Below, in pieces: positions 1 through 6,125 of a DNA stretch of 6,125 nt (the stretch's first letter is position 1; every line of letters begins with the position of its first letter). A program made the translations under genes and the position numbers. Location of the stretch: assembly GCA_004377135.1 (NCBI GenBank), contig SOHS01000119.1, positions 1 to 6,125 of the forward strand, given 5' to 3'. The notes under the pieces are model-generated. The model searched no databases. It was not told the DNA's origin and saw nothing but the letters and a program-made list of their open reading frames with translations. This stretch comes from Dehalococcoidia bacterium. GTDB lineage: Bacteria > Chloroflexota > Dehalococcoidia > GIF9 > AB-539-J10.

Positions 1-20
1 ATATTTTACATAAGCTCAGA

Positions 21-38
21 CTATACTTTCTATACTTT
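21..38. repeat. Tandem 9-bp direct repeat CTATACTTT x2
   Basis: CTATACTTT occurs at 21-29 and again immediately at 30-38, a perfect head-to-tail duplication in the AT-rich part of the upstream noncoding stretch. It contains TATACT, which resembles a -10 box, so it may be a chance duplication, a protein-binding site, or part of a promoter for something outside the window. Nothing else ties it to the isomerase gene, which starts about 160 bp downstream. Confidence 0.5.
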
Positions 39-108
39 TGTACCCTGTTTTCCCATGTGAACGGCATTATTAGGTATCAATGAAGTCAATGCTCCAGTCG
101 ACATAGAG

Positions 109-137
109 TTGCCTAAGTTACTTAATTGGAGTATTCT
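109..137 (+). promoter_or_regulatory. Candidate sigma-70-like promoter upstream of the isomerase gene
   Basis: TTGCCT at 109-114 and TATTCT at 132-137 each match the -35 and -10 consensus at 4 of 6 bases and are separated by exactly 17 bp. They lie about 60 bp before the start codon, which would give a leader of roughly 55 nt. This is the best pair I see in 1-199, but 4/6 matches are common by chance and the host's sigma factor consensus is assumed. Confidence 0.3.
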
Positions 138-190
138 TTTAGACGCGAACCATAGCTTAACCGAGTAGGGCACAGGCAGCAAGATATCGC

Positions 191-193
191 AGG
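191..193 (+). promoter_or_regulatory. Weak ribosome binding site of the isomerase gene
   Basis: AGG lies 6 nt before the ATG at 200 (GCAGG-TTAACC-ATG). This is a minimal Shine-Dalgarno match, much poorer than those of the other two ATG-started genes. It neither proves nor excludes the start; the choice rests mainly on the protein N-terminus. Confidence 0.4.
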
Positions 194-199
194 TTAACC

Positions 200-1276
200 A
201 TGGTTGATTTAGATAACGCCTCAGTTTACCGGCAATTTGATAAGTCAGGAATGCTCGATCACCTGCACGGGTTTCCCGAGCAATGCCAGAAGGCCTGGGA
301 AAAGGTGCTGGAGCTTGAGCTCCCCCCCGAATATACCAAAATATCTAATGTCGTTATCGTGGGGATGGGTGGCTCTGCTATCGGCGGCGATATTGCGCGG
401 CGGCTTGCTCTGACTGAAAGCAAATTGCCTGTTCGGGTACACCGGGACTACGGTCTGCCGGCATTTGTTGACGAGAGTACCCTGGTCATCGCCTCAAGCT
501 ATTCAGGGAACACCGAAGAAACGCTCTCTGCATTCACCGAAGCACTGGGAAACCGGTCCAGAAAGCTAGTTATCGCCTCAGGCGGCAAACTTAAGCAATT
601 AGCGGAACAGGAGTGCATCCCGGCTTTCGTGATAGACTACCAGGCCCCTCCCAGGGCTGCCTTCCCCCATAGTCTTATTCCCCTGGTGGGCATTTTTCAG
701 AAGCTTGGTTTGCTTGGAGATAAGTCGGCAGATTTGCAGGAGGCGGTGGACATTCTGAACAAACTGTCAACAGACTTTATTGAAACCAGGCCCCTTGCTT
801 CCAATCCCGCAAAGCAACTGGCAGCCAAGCTGTGGGGGCGTATAGCAGTCATTTATGGAGCCGAGATACTCTCGGAAGTAGCCCGGCGCTGGAAGGGGGA
901 ATTTAACGAGAACAGCAAGGCCTGGGCCTTCTTTGAAAATTTCCCTGAACTCAATCACAATGCCGTAGTCGGCTACGAATTCCCCCCCGAGGCGAAGGAA
1001 AGGATATTCGTGCTCATGCTGCGCTCATCCTTGCTCCGTCCTCGGAACCTGCTTCGCTACGAGGTTACCGCTAAGCTACTGGCCAAAGCGGGAATCACTT
1101 ATGAATTTGCGGAGGCCAGAGGGAAAAGCGCCCTGGCTCAGATGCTGAGTTTGGTTCTCCTGGGCGACTATGCCAGTTTCTATCTGTCAATGTTAAATGA
1201 AGTTGACCCAACATCTACAGATGCGATAAACTTTGTTAAGCAGTACCTCGCACAGTCCGCTATTTCGAGTGATTAA
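200..1276 (+). CDS. Bifunctional phosphoglucose/phosphomannose isomerase (PGI/PMI family, SIS fold)
   Basis: Predicted cytoplasmic isomerase interconverting fructose-6-P with glucose-6-P and with mannose-6-P. The 358-residue protein has two SIS-type sugar-phosphate domains. Seen directly: GMGGSAIGGD at residues 55-64, SYSGNTEET at 100-108 (phosphate-binding serine/threonine loop), APPRAAFP around R152, FNEN with E237, and a histidine at H253 in ELNHN. From memory of the Pyrobaculum PGI/PMI enzyme, E203, H219, T291 and K298 are the key residues; here E237 and H253 keep the same 16-residue spacing, and T340 and K347 keep the same 7-residue spacing. The threonine is the residue linked to mannose-6-P use, which supports dual specificity. 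At 358 residues it is longer than the roughly 300-residue archaeal enzyme. The ATG at 200 is preferred because the D14-K15-S16-GML region looks like the family N-terminus; its ribosome site is weak, and M18 is the only near alternative. It is the first gene of a three-gene run. Family call is firm; substrate range is inferred. Confidence 0.93.
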   Translation: MVDLDNASVYRQFDKSGMLDHLHGFPEQCQKAWEKVLELELPPEYTKISNVVIVGMGGSAIGGDIARRLALTESKLPVRVHRDYGLPAFVDESTLVIASSYSGNTEETLSAFTEALGNRSRKLVIASGGKLKQLAEQECIPAFVIDYQAPPRAAFPHSLIPLVGIFQKLGLLGDKSADLQEAVDILNKLSTDFIETRPLASNPAKQLAAKLWGRIAVIYGAEILSEVARRWKGEFNENSKAWAFFENFPELNHNAVVGYEFPPEAKERIFVLMLRSSLLRPRNLLRYEVTAKLLAKAGITYEFAEARGKSALAQMLSLVLLGDYASFYLSMLNEVDPTSTDAINFVKQYLAQSAISSD

Positions 1277-1339
1277 GGTAAAACTGAAAGGGCATATTTG
1301 GTCGGGAAGATGCGTGGGCAAGACAACAGGCACAGCAGT

Positions 1340-1346
1340 GGGGTGG
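1340..1346 (+). promoter_or_regulatory. G-rich ribosome binding site candidate before the GTG start
   Basis: GGGGTGG ends 4 nt before the GTG at 1351. It is a non-standard, closely spaced Shine-Dalgarno-like stretch. With a GTG start and a 74-bp gap after the isomerase stop, initiation may be modest, or the gene may rely on read-through transcription from upstream. Confidence 0.35.
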
Positions 1347-1350
1347 CTGG

Positions 1351-2421
1351 GTGAAAGCTTTAATCTTAGCTGCCGGTAAAGGCACAAGACTTAAGCCGCT
1401 AACTAACACCGTCCCGAAGCACCTCCTGCCAGTGGTCAACAAGCCGATTTTATTTCATGTTCTGGACTATATAAAAGAAGCTGGCATCAAAGATATCGGC
1501 ATCGTTGTATCTCCAGACTCCCGCCCTTACATAAAGGAAGCCATAGGTACTGGCTCAGGGTGGGGAGGGAAGATTACTTTCATAGTCCAGCCTGAACCCC
1601 TGGGGCTGGCGCACGCTGTCAAGGTAGCCCAGGGCTTCCTCAATGATTCACCTTTTCTCATGTTCCTGGGCGACAACCTCATCCAGGAAGGCGTCAAAGA
1701 TTTCCTGGACGAGTTCCACGCTTCCAAGTCCGATGCCAGCATTCTCCTCAAGGAAGTGCCCGACCCCAGGGCTTTCGGCGTAGCTGAGCTCGATTCCTCA
1801 GGAAGAGTAATAAATCTGGTAGAAAAGCCCAAGAAACCCAGGAGCAACCTGGCTGTAATCGGAGTTTACCTTTTCACCGCCGAGATTCACAAAGCTATAG
1901 CTCAGACAAAGCCTTCCCGGCGGGGGGAGCTGGAGATAACCGACGCTATCCAGAAGCTTCTGGAGATGGGAAAGGAGATTAAAAGCCACCTTCTTCGGGG
2001 TTGGTGGCTTGACATCGGCAGCAATGATGGGCTCATCGAGGCTAATCGTGTCGTTCTTGATGCCTTCTCGAAACGGGACATTAAAGGGGAAGTGGATTCG
2101 CAAAGCCGCATCGTTGGCAGAGTCCAAATCGGGGAGGGAACAAAATTAGAAAGCAGCCGTGTTCGAGGTCCGGTATTTATCGCGGCAAATTGTCGGATAA
2201 AAAATTCCCTTATCCAACCTTTCACCAACATCGGGGCCGGGACGGTGGTCGAGGATTCATCCCTGGAGCATTCGGTAATACTGGAGAATTGCCAAATTTT
2301 GCAAATCAAGCACCTGGCTGACAGTGTCATTGGTAGAAATACGATATTAGCTGGACAGGGGAAAAGCCCTGAGAAAATAAGGCTTTTCATAGGTGATGAT
2401 TGCAAAGTGGAATTGGAGTAG
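1351..2421 (+). CDS. Sugar-1-phosphate nucleotidylyltransferase, long form (glucose-1-phosphate thymidylyl/uridylyltransferase-like)
   Basis: Predicted to join glucose-1-P (or a related sugar-1-P) to an NTP, giving NDP-sugar and pyrophosphate. The N-terminal NTP-transferase domain (about 1-235) shows the nucleotide-binding signature AAGKGTRLKPLT at 7-18 followed by PKHLLPVVNKP, LGDN at 106-109 with metal-ligand candidate D108, RGELEITD at 191-198, and WWLDIGS with D221, matching the RmlA WLDTGT motif. Residues about 245-350 look like a left-handed beta-helix of hexapeptide repeats (IGEGTKL, IGAGTVV, IGRNTIL). That two-domain layout of 356 residues fits the long RmlA/StrD-type family rather than the short roughly 290-residue RmlA or GalU. 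The GTG start is chosen because it puts MKALILAAGKGTRL at the N-terminus and the open frame upstream, back to a stop at 1285-1287, has no better start. It lies 6 bp before the trehalose synthase fusion, so NDP-glucose supply for it is likely. The preferred base (dTTP, UTP or other) cannot be read from the sequence. Confidence 0.9.
   Translation: MKALILAAGKGTRLKPLTNTVPKHLLPVVNKPILFHVLDYIKEAGIKDIGIVVSPDSRPYIKEAIGTGSGWGGKITFIVQPEPLGLAHAVKVAQGFLNDSPFLMFLGDNLIQEGVKDFLDEFHASKSDASILLKEVPDPRAFGVAELDSSGRVINLVEKPKKPRSNLAVIGVYLFTAEIHKAIAQTKPSRRGELEITDAIQKLLEMGKEIKSHLLRGWWLDIGSNDGLIEANRVVLDAFSKRDIKGEVDSQSRIVGRVQIGEGTKLESSRVRGPVFIAANCRIKNSLIQPFTNIGAGTVVEDSSLEHSVILENCQILQIKHLADSVIGRNTILAGQGKSPEKIRLFIGDDCKVELE
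2415..2418 (+). promoter_or_regulatory. Shine-Dalgarno site of otsAB, next to the upstream stop codon
   Basis: GGAG at 2415-2418 lies 9 nt before the ATG at 2428 and directly abuts the TAG stop (2419-2421) of the nucleotidylyltransferase. Ribosomes finishing the upstream gene would therefore sit over the start signal of otsAB, a layout typical of translational coupling. The site also fixes the otsAB start. Confidence 0.7.
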
Positions 2422-2427
2422 AAAATC

Positions 2428-4608
2428 ATGCAGAGGCTGTTAATTGTTTCAAATAGACTGCCACTCACTATTCAGGAGAGGAAAGGCGATTTGCACATTG
2501 AGCCCAGTGTTGGTGGCCTGGCTACAGGTCTAAGATCGTGGTACAAATCCTCCCCCAGCATCTGGATAGGATGGGCGGGGATAGGCCGGAAAAAAATAAA
2601 GAAAGAAAAAGATATCATGGCGAGATTGCTATCTGAAAACTGCCACCCGGTTGCTCTCTCAGAGCACGATGTCGAAGCCTACTACCACGGGTTCTGCAAT
2701 CGAACTATCTGGCCTCTTTTCCACTACTTCCCCCTCTATGCGGAATATAGCGAAGATTTCTGGCAGGCTTATGAACGAGTCAACACAGCTTTCGCCAACG
2801 TAGTTGCTGGCATTGCCAGGCCCAATGATATTATCTGGATACACGATTATCACTTAATGCTCCTCCCCAAGCTCCTAAGAGAAAGGTTGCCAAAGGCAAC
2901 AGTAGGTTTCTTCCTCCACATCCCTTTTCCGTCTTTTGAAACATTTCGCTTGTTACCATGGCGCAAACAAATTCTGGAAGGACTTTTAGGCGCAGACCTC
3001 GTAGGTTTTCACACCTATGACTACGCCGGGCACTTCCTGGACAGCGTGCATCGTCTACTGGGTTATGAAGTGGGTATGGGGCAAATCACCGCGACCGACC
3101 GGGTAGTGAAGGCTGACGCATTTCCCATGGGAATAAACTATGAGCAATACTCCAACGTTGACCAGGACCCCAAAGCACAAGCAGAGAGAAAAAGGTTTCG
3201 CAAAAAACTAGGAGATTGCCGGGTAATTCTTTCAGTGGACCGTCTGGATTACACCAAAGGCATCCCCCAGCGATTGGAAGCTTTCAGTTTGTTTCTGGAC
3301 AGGAACCCAAAGTTCAAGAGGAAAGTGATTCTTGTTTTGCTGGTAGTCCCTTCACGCACAAGAGTGGAACACTACATACAGTTGAAGAAACAGCTAGATG
3401 GACTTGTAGGCGAAATCAACGGAAAACATGGGACTATAGGCTGGATGCCAATCTGGTACTTATACCGCTCTTTACCCTTCCACTCCCTCGCCGCCCTTTA
3501 CAGCCTGGCTGATGTTGCCCTTGTTACCCCTCTCAGAGACGGGATGAATCTTGTAGCCAAAGAATACACGGCAACCAAGATAGACGGGAAAGGGGTTTTA
3601 ATACTTAGTGAGACTGCCGGAGCTGCTCAAGAGCTGGGGGAGGCAATTATCATAAATGCCAATAACCAGGAAGAGATTGTCCAGGCATTGGAAAAAGCCC
3701 TGGAAATGCCAGAACAAGAGCAGATAGAGCGCAACCGCACAATGCAGAAACGCCTGCGTCGTTACGATGTGGTGCAATGGGCAAATGAATTTATGGATAA
3801 ACTGCTTTACACCAAGAAACTTCAACAGGAGATGGAAGAAAAGGCATTGACCTATGAGATGCAGAGAACATTAGCCAGCAATTTCCAGAAGAGCAATAAG
3901 GCATTACTACTGTTGGATTATGATGGCACACTTGTCCCTTTTGCACCCAGACCAGTGGATGCAATGCCCGGAGCCAACCTTCTGAGATTGCTTGAAAAAC
4001 TTACCAGGAATCCTCGAAACGAAGTAGTGCTTATAAGTGGACGCGATAAAGATACCCTGGAGAGTTGGTTCGGCGGTCTCAATGTGGGACTGGTGGCTGA
4101 ACATGGCGTGTGGATTAAAGAAAAGGGTGGAGGATGGGAGACGATAGAGACCCTGACAAGTGAGTGGAAGGAAGAGGTGCATCCGATACTCGAGTCATGG
4201 GTGGATAGAACCCCGGGCTCCTTCATTGAAGAAAAAGAGTACTCACTTGTCTGGCATTACAGAAAAGCTAACCCTGGGCTAGGTGAGCTTCGAGCCCGGG
4301 AGCTGATGAACAATCTCTCAAATACAATTGCCAATTTAAACCTTCAGGTGTTGGAAGGAAGTAAGGTAGTGGAGGTGAAAAACACGGACATAAACAAGGG
4401 GCGCGCGGCTTCGAGATGGATTTCGAGAGAAAAATGGGACTTTATATTGGCGCTGGGCGATGACTGGACCGATGAGGATACTTTTAAAATTCTCCCTTCT
4501 ACAGCGTGGTCTATAAAGATGGGGTTTGGTGCTTCGGCAGCTAGATTCAACCTTAGTTCCCCGAGCAAAGCGACTTCTCTGTTAAGAAAAATGGTAGGGG
4601 GTCGGTGA
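2428..4608 (+). CDS. otsAB: Fused trehalose-6-phosphate synthase/trehalose-6-phosphate phosphatase (OtsA-OtsB)
   Basis: Makes trehalose in two steps: NDP-glucose plus glucose-6-P to trehalose-6-P, then dephosphorylation. The 726 residues equal about one OtsA plus one OtsB (474 and 266 in E. coli). OtsA (GT20) spans about 1-465: SNRLP with R10, GGLATG at 29-34, IGWAG with W49, Y86 and W95 in the acceptor site, WIHDYH with D140, FLHIPFP with H164, DRLDYTKG with R272 and K277, and RDGMNLVAKEY with D371 and E379. These keep the spacings of E. coli R9, Y76/W85, D130, H154, R262/K267 and D361/E369. After a charged helical linker (about 465-490) comes an HAD-type OtsB domain: DYDGT at 497-501 (nucleophile D497, acid D499), SGRD with S537, a lysine-containing EGSKVVEVK around 643-651, and GDDWTDED at 677-684. 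Both active sites look complete. Start ATG 2428 has a clear Shine-Dalgarno site. No signal peptide or membrane segment is seen, so it is probably cytoplasmic. The fusion arrangement is known in some bacteria and eukaryotes. Confidence 0.97.
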   Translation: MQRLLIVSNRLPLTIQERKGDLHIEPSVGGLATGLRSWYKSSPSIWIGWAGIGRKKIKKEKDIMARLLSENCHPVALSEHDVEAYYHGFCNRTIWPLFHYFPLYAEYSEDFWQAYERVNTAFANVVAGIARPNDIIWIHDYHLMLLPKLLRERLPKATVGFFLHIPFPSFETFRLLPWRKQILEGLLGADLVGFHTYDYAGHFLDSVHRLLGYEVGMGQITATDRVVKADAFPMGINYEQYSNVDQDPKAQAERKRFRKKLGDCRVILSVDRLDYTKGIPQRLEAFSLFLDRNPKFKRKVILVLLVVPSRTRVEHYIQLKKQLDGLVGEINGKHGTIGWMPIWYLYRSLPFHSLAALYSLADVALVTPLRDGMNLVAKEYTATKIDGKGVLILSETAGAAQELGEAIIINANNQEEIVQALEKALEMPEQEQIERNRTMQKRLRRYDVVQWANEFMDKLLYTKKLQQEMEEKALTYEMQRTLASNFQKSNKALLLLDYDGTLVPFAPRPVDAMPGANLLRLLEKLTRNPRNEVVLISGRDKDTLESWFGGLNVGLVAEHGVWIKEKGGGWETIETLTSEWKEEVHPILESWVDRTPGSFIEEKEYSLVWHYRKANPGLGELRARELMNNLSNTIANLNLQVLEGSKVVEVKNTDINKGRAASRWISREKWDFILALGDDWTDEDTFKILPSTAWSIKMGFGASAARFNLSSPSKATSLLRKMVGGR

Positions 4609-4634
4609 CAGTTAGAACAAAATGTAGGGCTATA

Positions 4635-4648
4635 CCTGATAAATCAGG
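4635..4648. terminator. Small palindrome between convergent stop codons, possible weak bidirectional terminator
   Basis: CCTGATAAATCAGG is a near-perfect inverted repeat: 6-bp arms CCTGAT/ATCAGG around AA, or more realistically 5-bp arms with a 4-nt loop. It sits in the 43-bp gap between the otsAB and treT stops, where both transcripts should end. There is no T-tract after it on either strand and the stem is short, so it is a poor intrinsic terminator by itself. Confidence 0.3.
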
Positions 4649-4651
4649 CAA

Positions 4652-6052
4652 CTACAAGGATTGGTTTCTCTTCCGCTTGCTCAGCTTGAACCAGGGAGAA
4701 AAGCTGATTATGATGTCAGCATTGGCTTCCTTATTGATAGCCCCACTGACAACCATATTTATAGCCATAAGATAATCAGCAATTCTATCGGGAAGGAGAA
4801 AGCGCTGCCCCACATAATCTCTGCCCCTTTTGCCCATCGCCTCAGCAGCCTTGGGTTTTTCCAGTAAATAGATTATCTTTTTTGCAGTTTTGCGTGATGT
4901 CTGGTAAAAGTATCCGGTATCGCCGTCCCGAATCTGAAGGGGTATGGCCCCCGCGTCAGCACCTATCACCGGTTTGCCCTTCCACAATGCCTCAGTAATT
5001 ACCAACCCGAAGCCTTCTTTGGTAGATGGCTGCATTATAACTCTGGCGGCCCGCTGGAGCGCATTCACTTCCCTCGAATTCTCCAGGCGGTCGTCCAGAG
5101 ACAGATTTAGTACGTGGATGTCCTCGTCATTCTTTGTGTCTTCATAAACTCGGGCTAGAATTCTCTCTCCTTCCGGGTCATCGCCAGCCAATCCACCCGC
5201 TAATATAAGCTGGCATTCCTTTTCCTTCCTCACCCGGCGGTAGGTTGCAATAGTCCTGTCTATTCCCTTCCAGGGGTCAAACCTACTAATCTGGGCAATG
5301 ATTGGGACCTTGGGGTCTATACGGTATTTGGTGAGAACCCTGTCTATCTCTACCTGGCTCAATTCCTTATTCTTCTCAGAAAGAGGGTCAATGAAAGGAG
5401 GGATTATAAACTTAGGCAGCGGCCACCGTGGGAGAATGTATTGAGCCGCTGAAAATATGACGGCATCATAGTGCTCAGCCCAGTCGGTCAGGAGATCCCA
5501 TAAATCAGGGTTAGCCTCTATAGTCTCTCTATCCATATCTATGTGGCATCTCCACAGCCAGGTTGCCCCCGGTCTTCTAAGATAGTGACTCAAGCCCAGT
5601 GGCTGTGGGTCTTGTACATCTATCACATCAGGTTCGTAGTCAATAAGATTCTGCCTGGCACACTCCTCGAGGGTGCCTAGGTAAGCCTGCCGGAGCTCCG
5701 GACTGAAGGAACCTTCCTTGCCCTGTAGTAAGTTGTGTAGCTCCTTCGTGGCCTCGAAATACTCCTTGGTGCCACAAATAACCTTCCACTCAGTTACCAC
5801 ACCCAGCATATTCAGGAATGGGATAGCACTGTAAAGCATCTCAGCCACACCACCACCCTGGGCGGTAGCATTCAGGGTTATCATTTTTAAACCTTTAACC
5901 CGCTGAGCTATCTTCTGCAGCCTCTCAATTCTCTCTTCCCCCAAGATAGGGACATAATCCTCCAGAGGAGACGTAGAGAAAGGGCAGAAGTTCTTTCTCT
6001 TACTGTAGACGGTTCCGTCTGCCAGGACGGTAGAGTTGTTTACTTTCGTCAT
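4652..6052 (-). CDS. treT: Trehalose glycosyltransferring synthase (TreT, GT4 family)
   Basis: Predicted to form trehalose directly and reversibly from NDP-glucose and glucose. Recognised from similarity to Pyrococcus/Thermococcus TreT, as recalled: LNATAQGGGVAEML at 60-73, QDPQPLGL at 147-154, WLWRCHID at 165-172, IDPLSEKN at 221-228, SRFDPWKG at 256-263 with donor-binding R257 and K262, and the GT4 E-x7-E motif E346...E354 in KEGFGLVITEALWKGKPVI. The fold is two Rossmann domains (GT-B). At 466 residues it exceeds the roughly 412 of archaeal TreT: about 25 extra residues at the N-terminus and a basic tail from about 436 ending in LSKRKRNQSL. The ATG at 6052 is supported by a strong Shine-Dalgarno site, so the N-terminal extension is probably real. 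It lies opposite the trehalose genes on the + strand and ends 43 bp from otsAB, so it must have its own promoter beyond or within 6053-6125. A glycogen synthase or generic GT4 is less likely given the TreT-specific blocks. Direction of the reaction in vivo and nucleotide preference are not readable. Confidence 0.92.
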   Translation of the reverse strand: MTKVNNSTVLADGTVYSKRKNFCPFSTSPLEDYVPILGEERIERLQKIAQRVKGLKMITLNATAQGGGVAEMLYSAIPFLNMLGVVTEWKVICGTKEYFEATKELHNLLQGKEGSFSPELRQAYLGTLEECARQNLIDYEPDVIDVQDPQPLGLSHYLRRPGATWLWRCHIDMDRETIEANPDLWDLLTDWAEHYDAVIFSAAQYILPRWPLPKFIIPPFIDPLSEKNKELSQVEIDRVLTKYRIDPKVPIIAQISRFDPWKGIDRTIATYRRVRKEKECQLILAGGLAGDDPEGERILARVYEDTKNDEDIHVLNLSLDDRLENSREVNALQRAARVIMQPSTKEGFGLVITEALWKGKPVIGADAGAIPLQIRDGDTGYFYQTSRKTAKKIIYLLEKPKAAEAMGKRGRDYVGQRFLLPDRIADYLMAINMVVSGAINKEANADIIISFSPWFKLSKRKRNQSL

Positions 6053-6059
6053 TCAAAAT

Positions 6060-6063
6060 CCTC
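6060..6063 (-). promoter_or_regulatory. Shine-Dalgarno site of the treT gene
   Basis: Read on the - strand, GAGG (within GCGAGGATTTTGA) lies 7 nt before the ATG at 6052. Core and spacing are both near ideal. This decides the start in favour of the longest reading, which includes the N-terminal extension relative to archaeal TreT. Confidence 0.75.
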
Positions 6064-6072
6064 GCTTTACAA

Positions 6073-6124
6073 TTTACACCAAATCAAAGCTACCTTACGA
6101 CACATAATTGACTGATTTTACACC
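6073..6124. repeat. Pair of 8-bp direct repeats TTTACACC in the treT leader
   Basis: TTTACACC occurs at 6073-6080 and 6117-6124 (GGTGTAAA when read in the direction of treT), with starts 44 bp apart, close to four helical turns. Two same-face copies in a 73-bp leader could be a regulator site, but 8-bp repeats in AT-rich DNA also arise by chance. I could not place a convincing promoter around them. Confidence 0.3.
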
Positions 6125-6125
6125 T

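Noticed and set aside
1..199. A small gene, tRNA or riboswitch in the upstream stretch
   Set aside because: Stops break all frames, I could not draw a cloverleaf, and no recognisable riboswitch core or terminator hairpin is visible.
200..1276. GlmS-like or sugar-isomerase regulator with SIS domains
   Set aside because: There is no glutaminase or DNA-binding domain, and the E237/H253/T340/K347 set matches PGI/PMI catalytic residues.
1351..2421. GalU-type UTP-glucose-1-phosphate uridylyltransferase or GlmU
   Set aside because: The N-terminal motifs and WLDIGS fit the RmlA-like group, and the beta-helix tail is not found in GalU. GlmU is much longer (about 450 residues), with a full acetyltransferase domain.
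1902..2468. A 188-codon open frame on the - strand covering the end of the nucleotidylyltransferase and the otsAB start
   Set aside because: Its translation is rich in Ser/Arg/Pro with no recognisable motif and lies wholly antisense to two genes with strong family signatures; it is a shadow of their codon bias.
3216..3512. A 98-codon + strand open frame inside otsAB
   Set aside because: It overlaps in another frame the donor-site region of OtsA (R272, K277), which is clearly the coding frame, and has no family resemblance.
4652..6052. Glycogen/starch synthase or generic GT4 sugar transferase
   Set aside because: TreT-specific blocks (GGGVAEML, DPQPLGL, WLWRCHID, IDPLSEKN, SRFDPWKG) all occur in order, and the neighbour is a trehalose gene.

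Overview
The window holds four complete protein genes and almost nothing else. All four fit one theme: making activated glucose and turning it into trehalose. Three genes run on the + strand: a bifunctional phosphoglucose/phosphomannose isomerase (200-1276), a sugar-1-phosphate nucleotidylyltransferase with a beta-helix tail (1351-2421), and a fused trehalose-6-phosphate synthase/phosphatase, OtsA-OtsB (2428-4608). The fourth, a TreT-type trehalose glycosyltransferring synthase (6052 down to 4652), is on the - strand and converges on the fusion gene, with 43 bp between the stop codons.

Region by region: 1-199 has no gene, a 9-bp tandem repeat, a weak candidate promoter and a weak ribosome binding site for the isomerase. 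The 74-bp gap 1277-1350 has no clear signal apart from a G-rich stretch just before a GTG start. The nucleotidylyltransferase and fusion genes are 6 bp apart, and the Shine-Dalgarno sequence of the second abuts the stop codon of the first, so they are very likely co-transcribed and perhaps translationally coupled. The convergent gap 4609-4651 holds a small palindrome. The stretch 6053-6125 is the leader of the treT-like gene, with a good Shine-Dalgarno sequence and a pair of 8-bp direct repeats.

How the genes could work together (inference from family roles): the isomerase links fructose-6-P with glucose-6-P and mannose-6-P. A phosphoglucomutase, not in this window, would make glucose-1-P. 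The nucleotidylyltransferase would make NDP-glucose. OtsAB would join NDP-glucose to glucose-6-P and dephosphorylate the product to trehalose. TreT would make trehalose in one step from NDP-glucose and free glucose, or run in reverse. The catalytic residues I could place are all present in the isomerase, both OtsAB domains and TreT, so nothing looks decayed.

Organism: Shine-Dalgarno sites, tight gene packing and mixed ATG/GTG starts indicate a prokaryote. The short PGI/PMI isomerase and long-form nucleotidylyltransferase families are common in archaea and in some bacteria such as Chloroflexota; together with the OtsA-OtsB fusion I lean towards a bacterium of the Chloroflexota (Dehalococcoidia-like) type. 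That placement is inference from family distribution, not from a search. I see no mobile element, CRISPR array, tRNA or rRNA, and no evidence of a wholly new system; the most notable point is two independent trehalose routes placed tail to tail next to their probable sugar-nucleotide supply.
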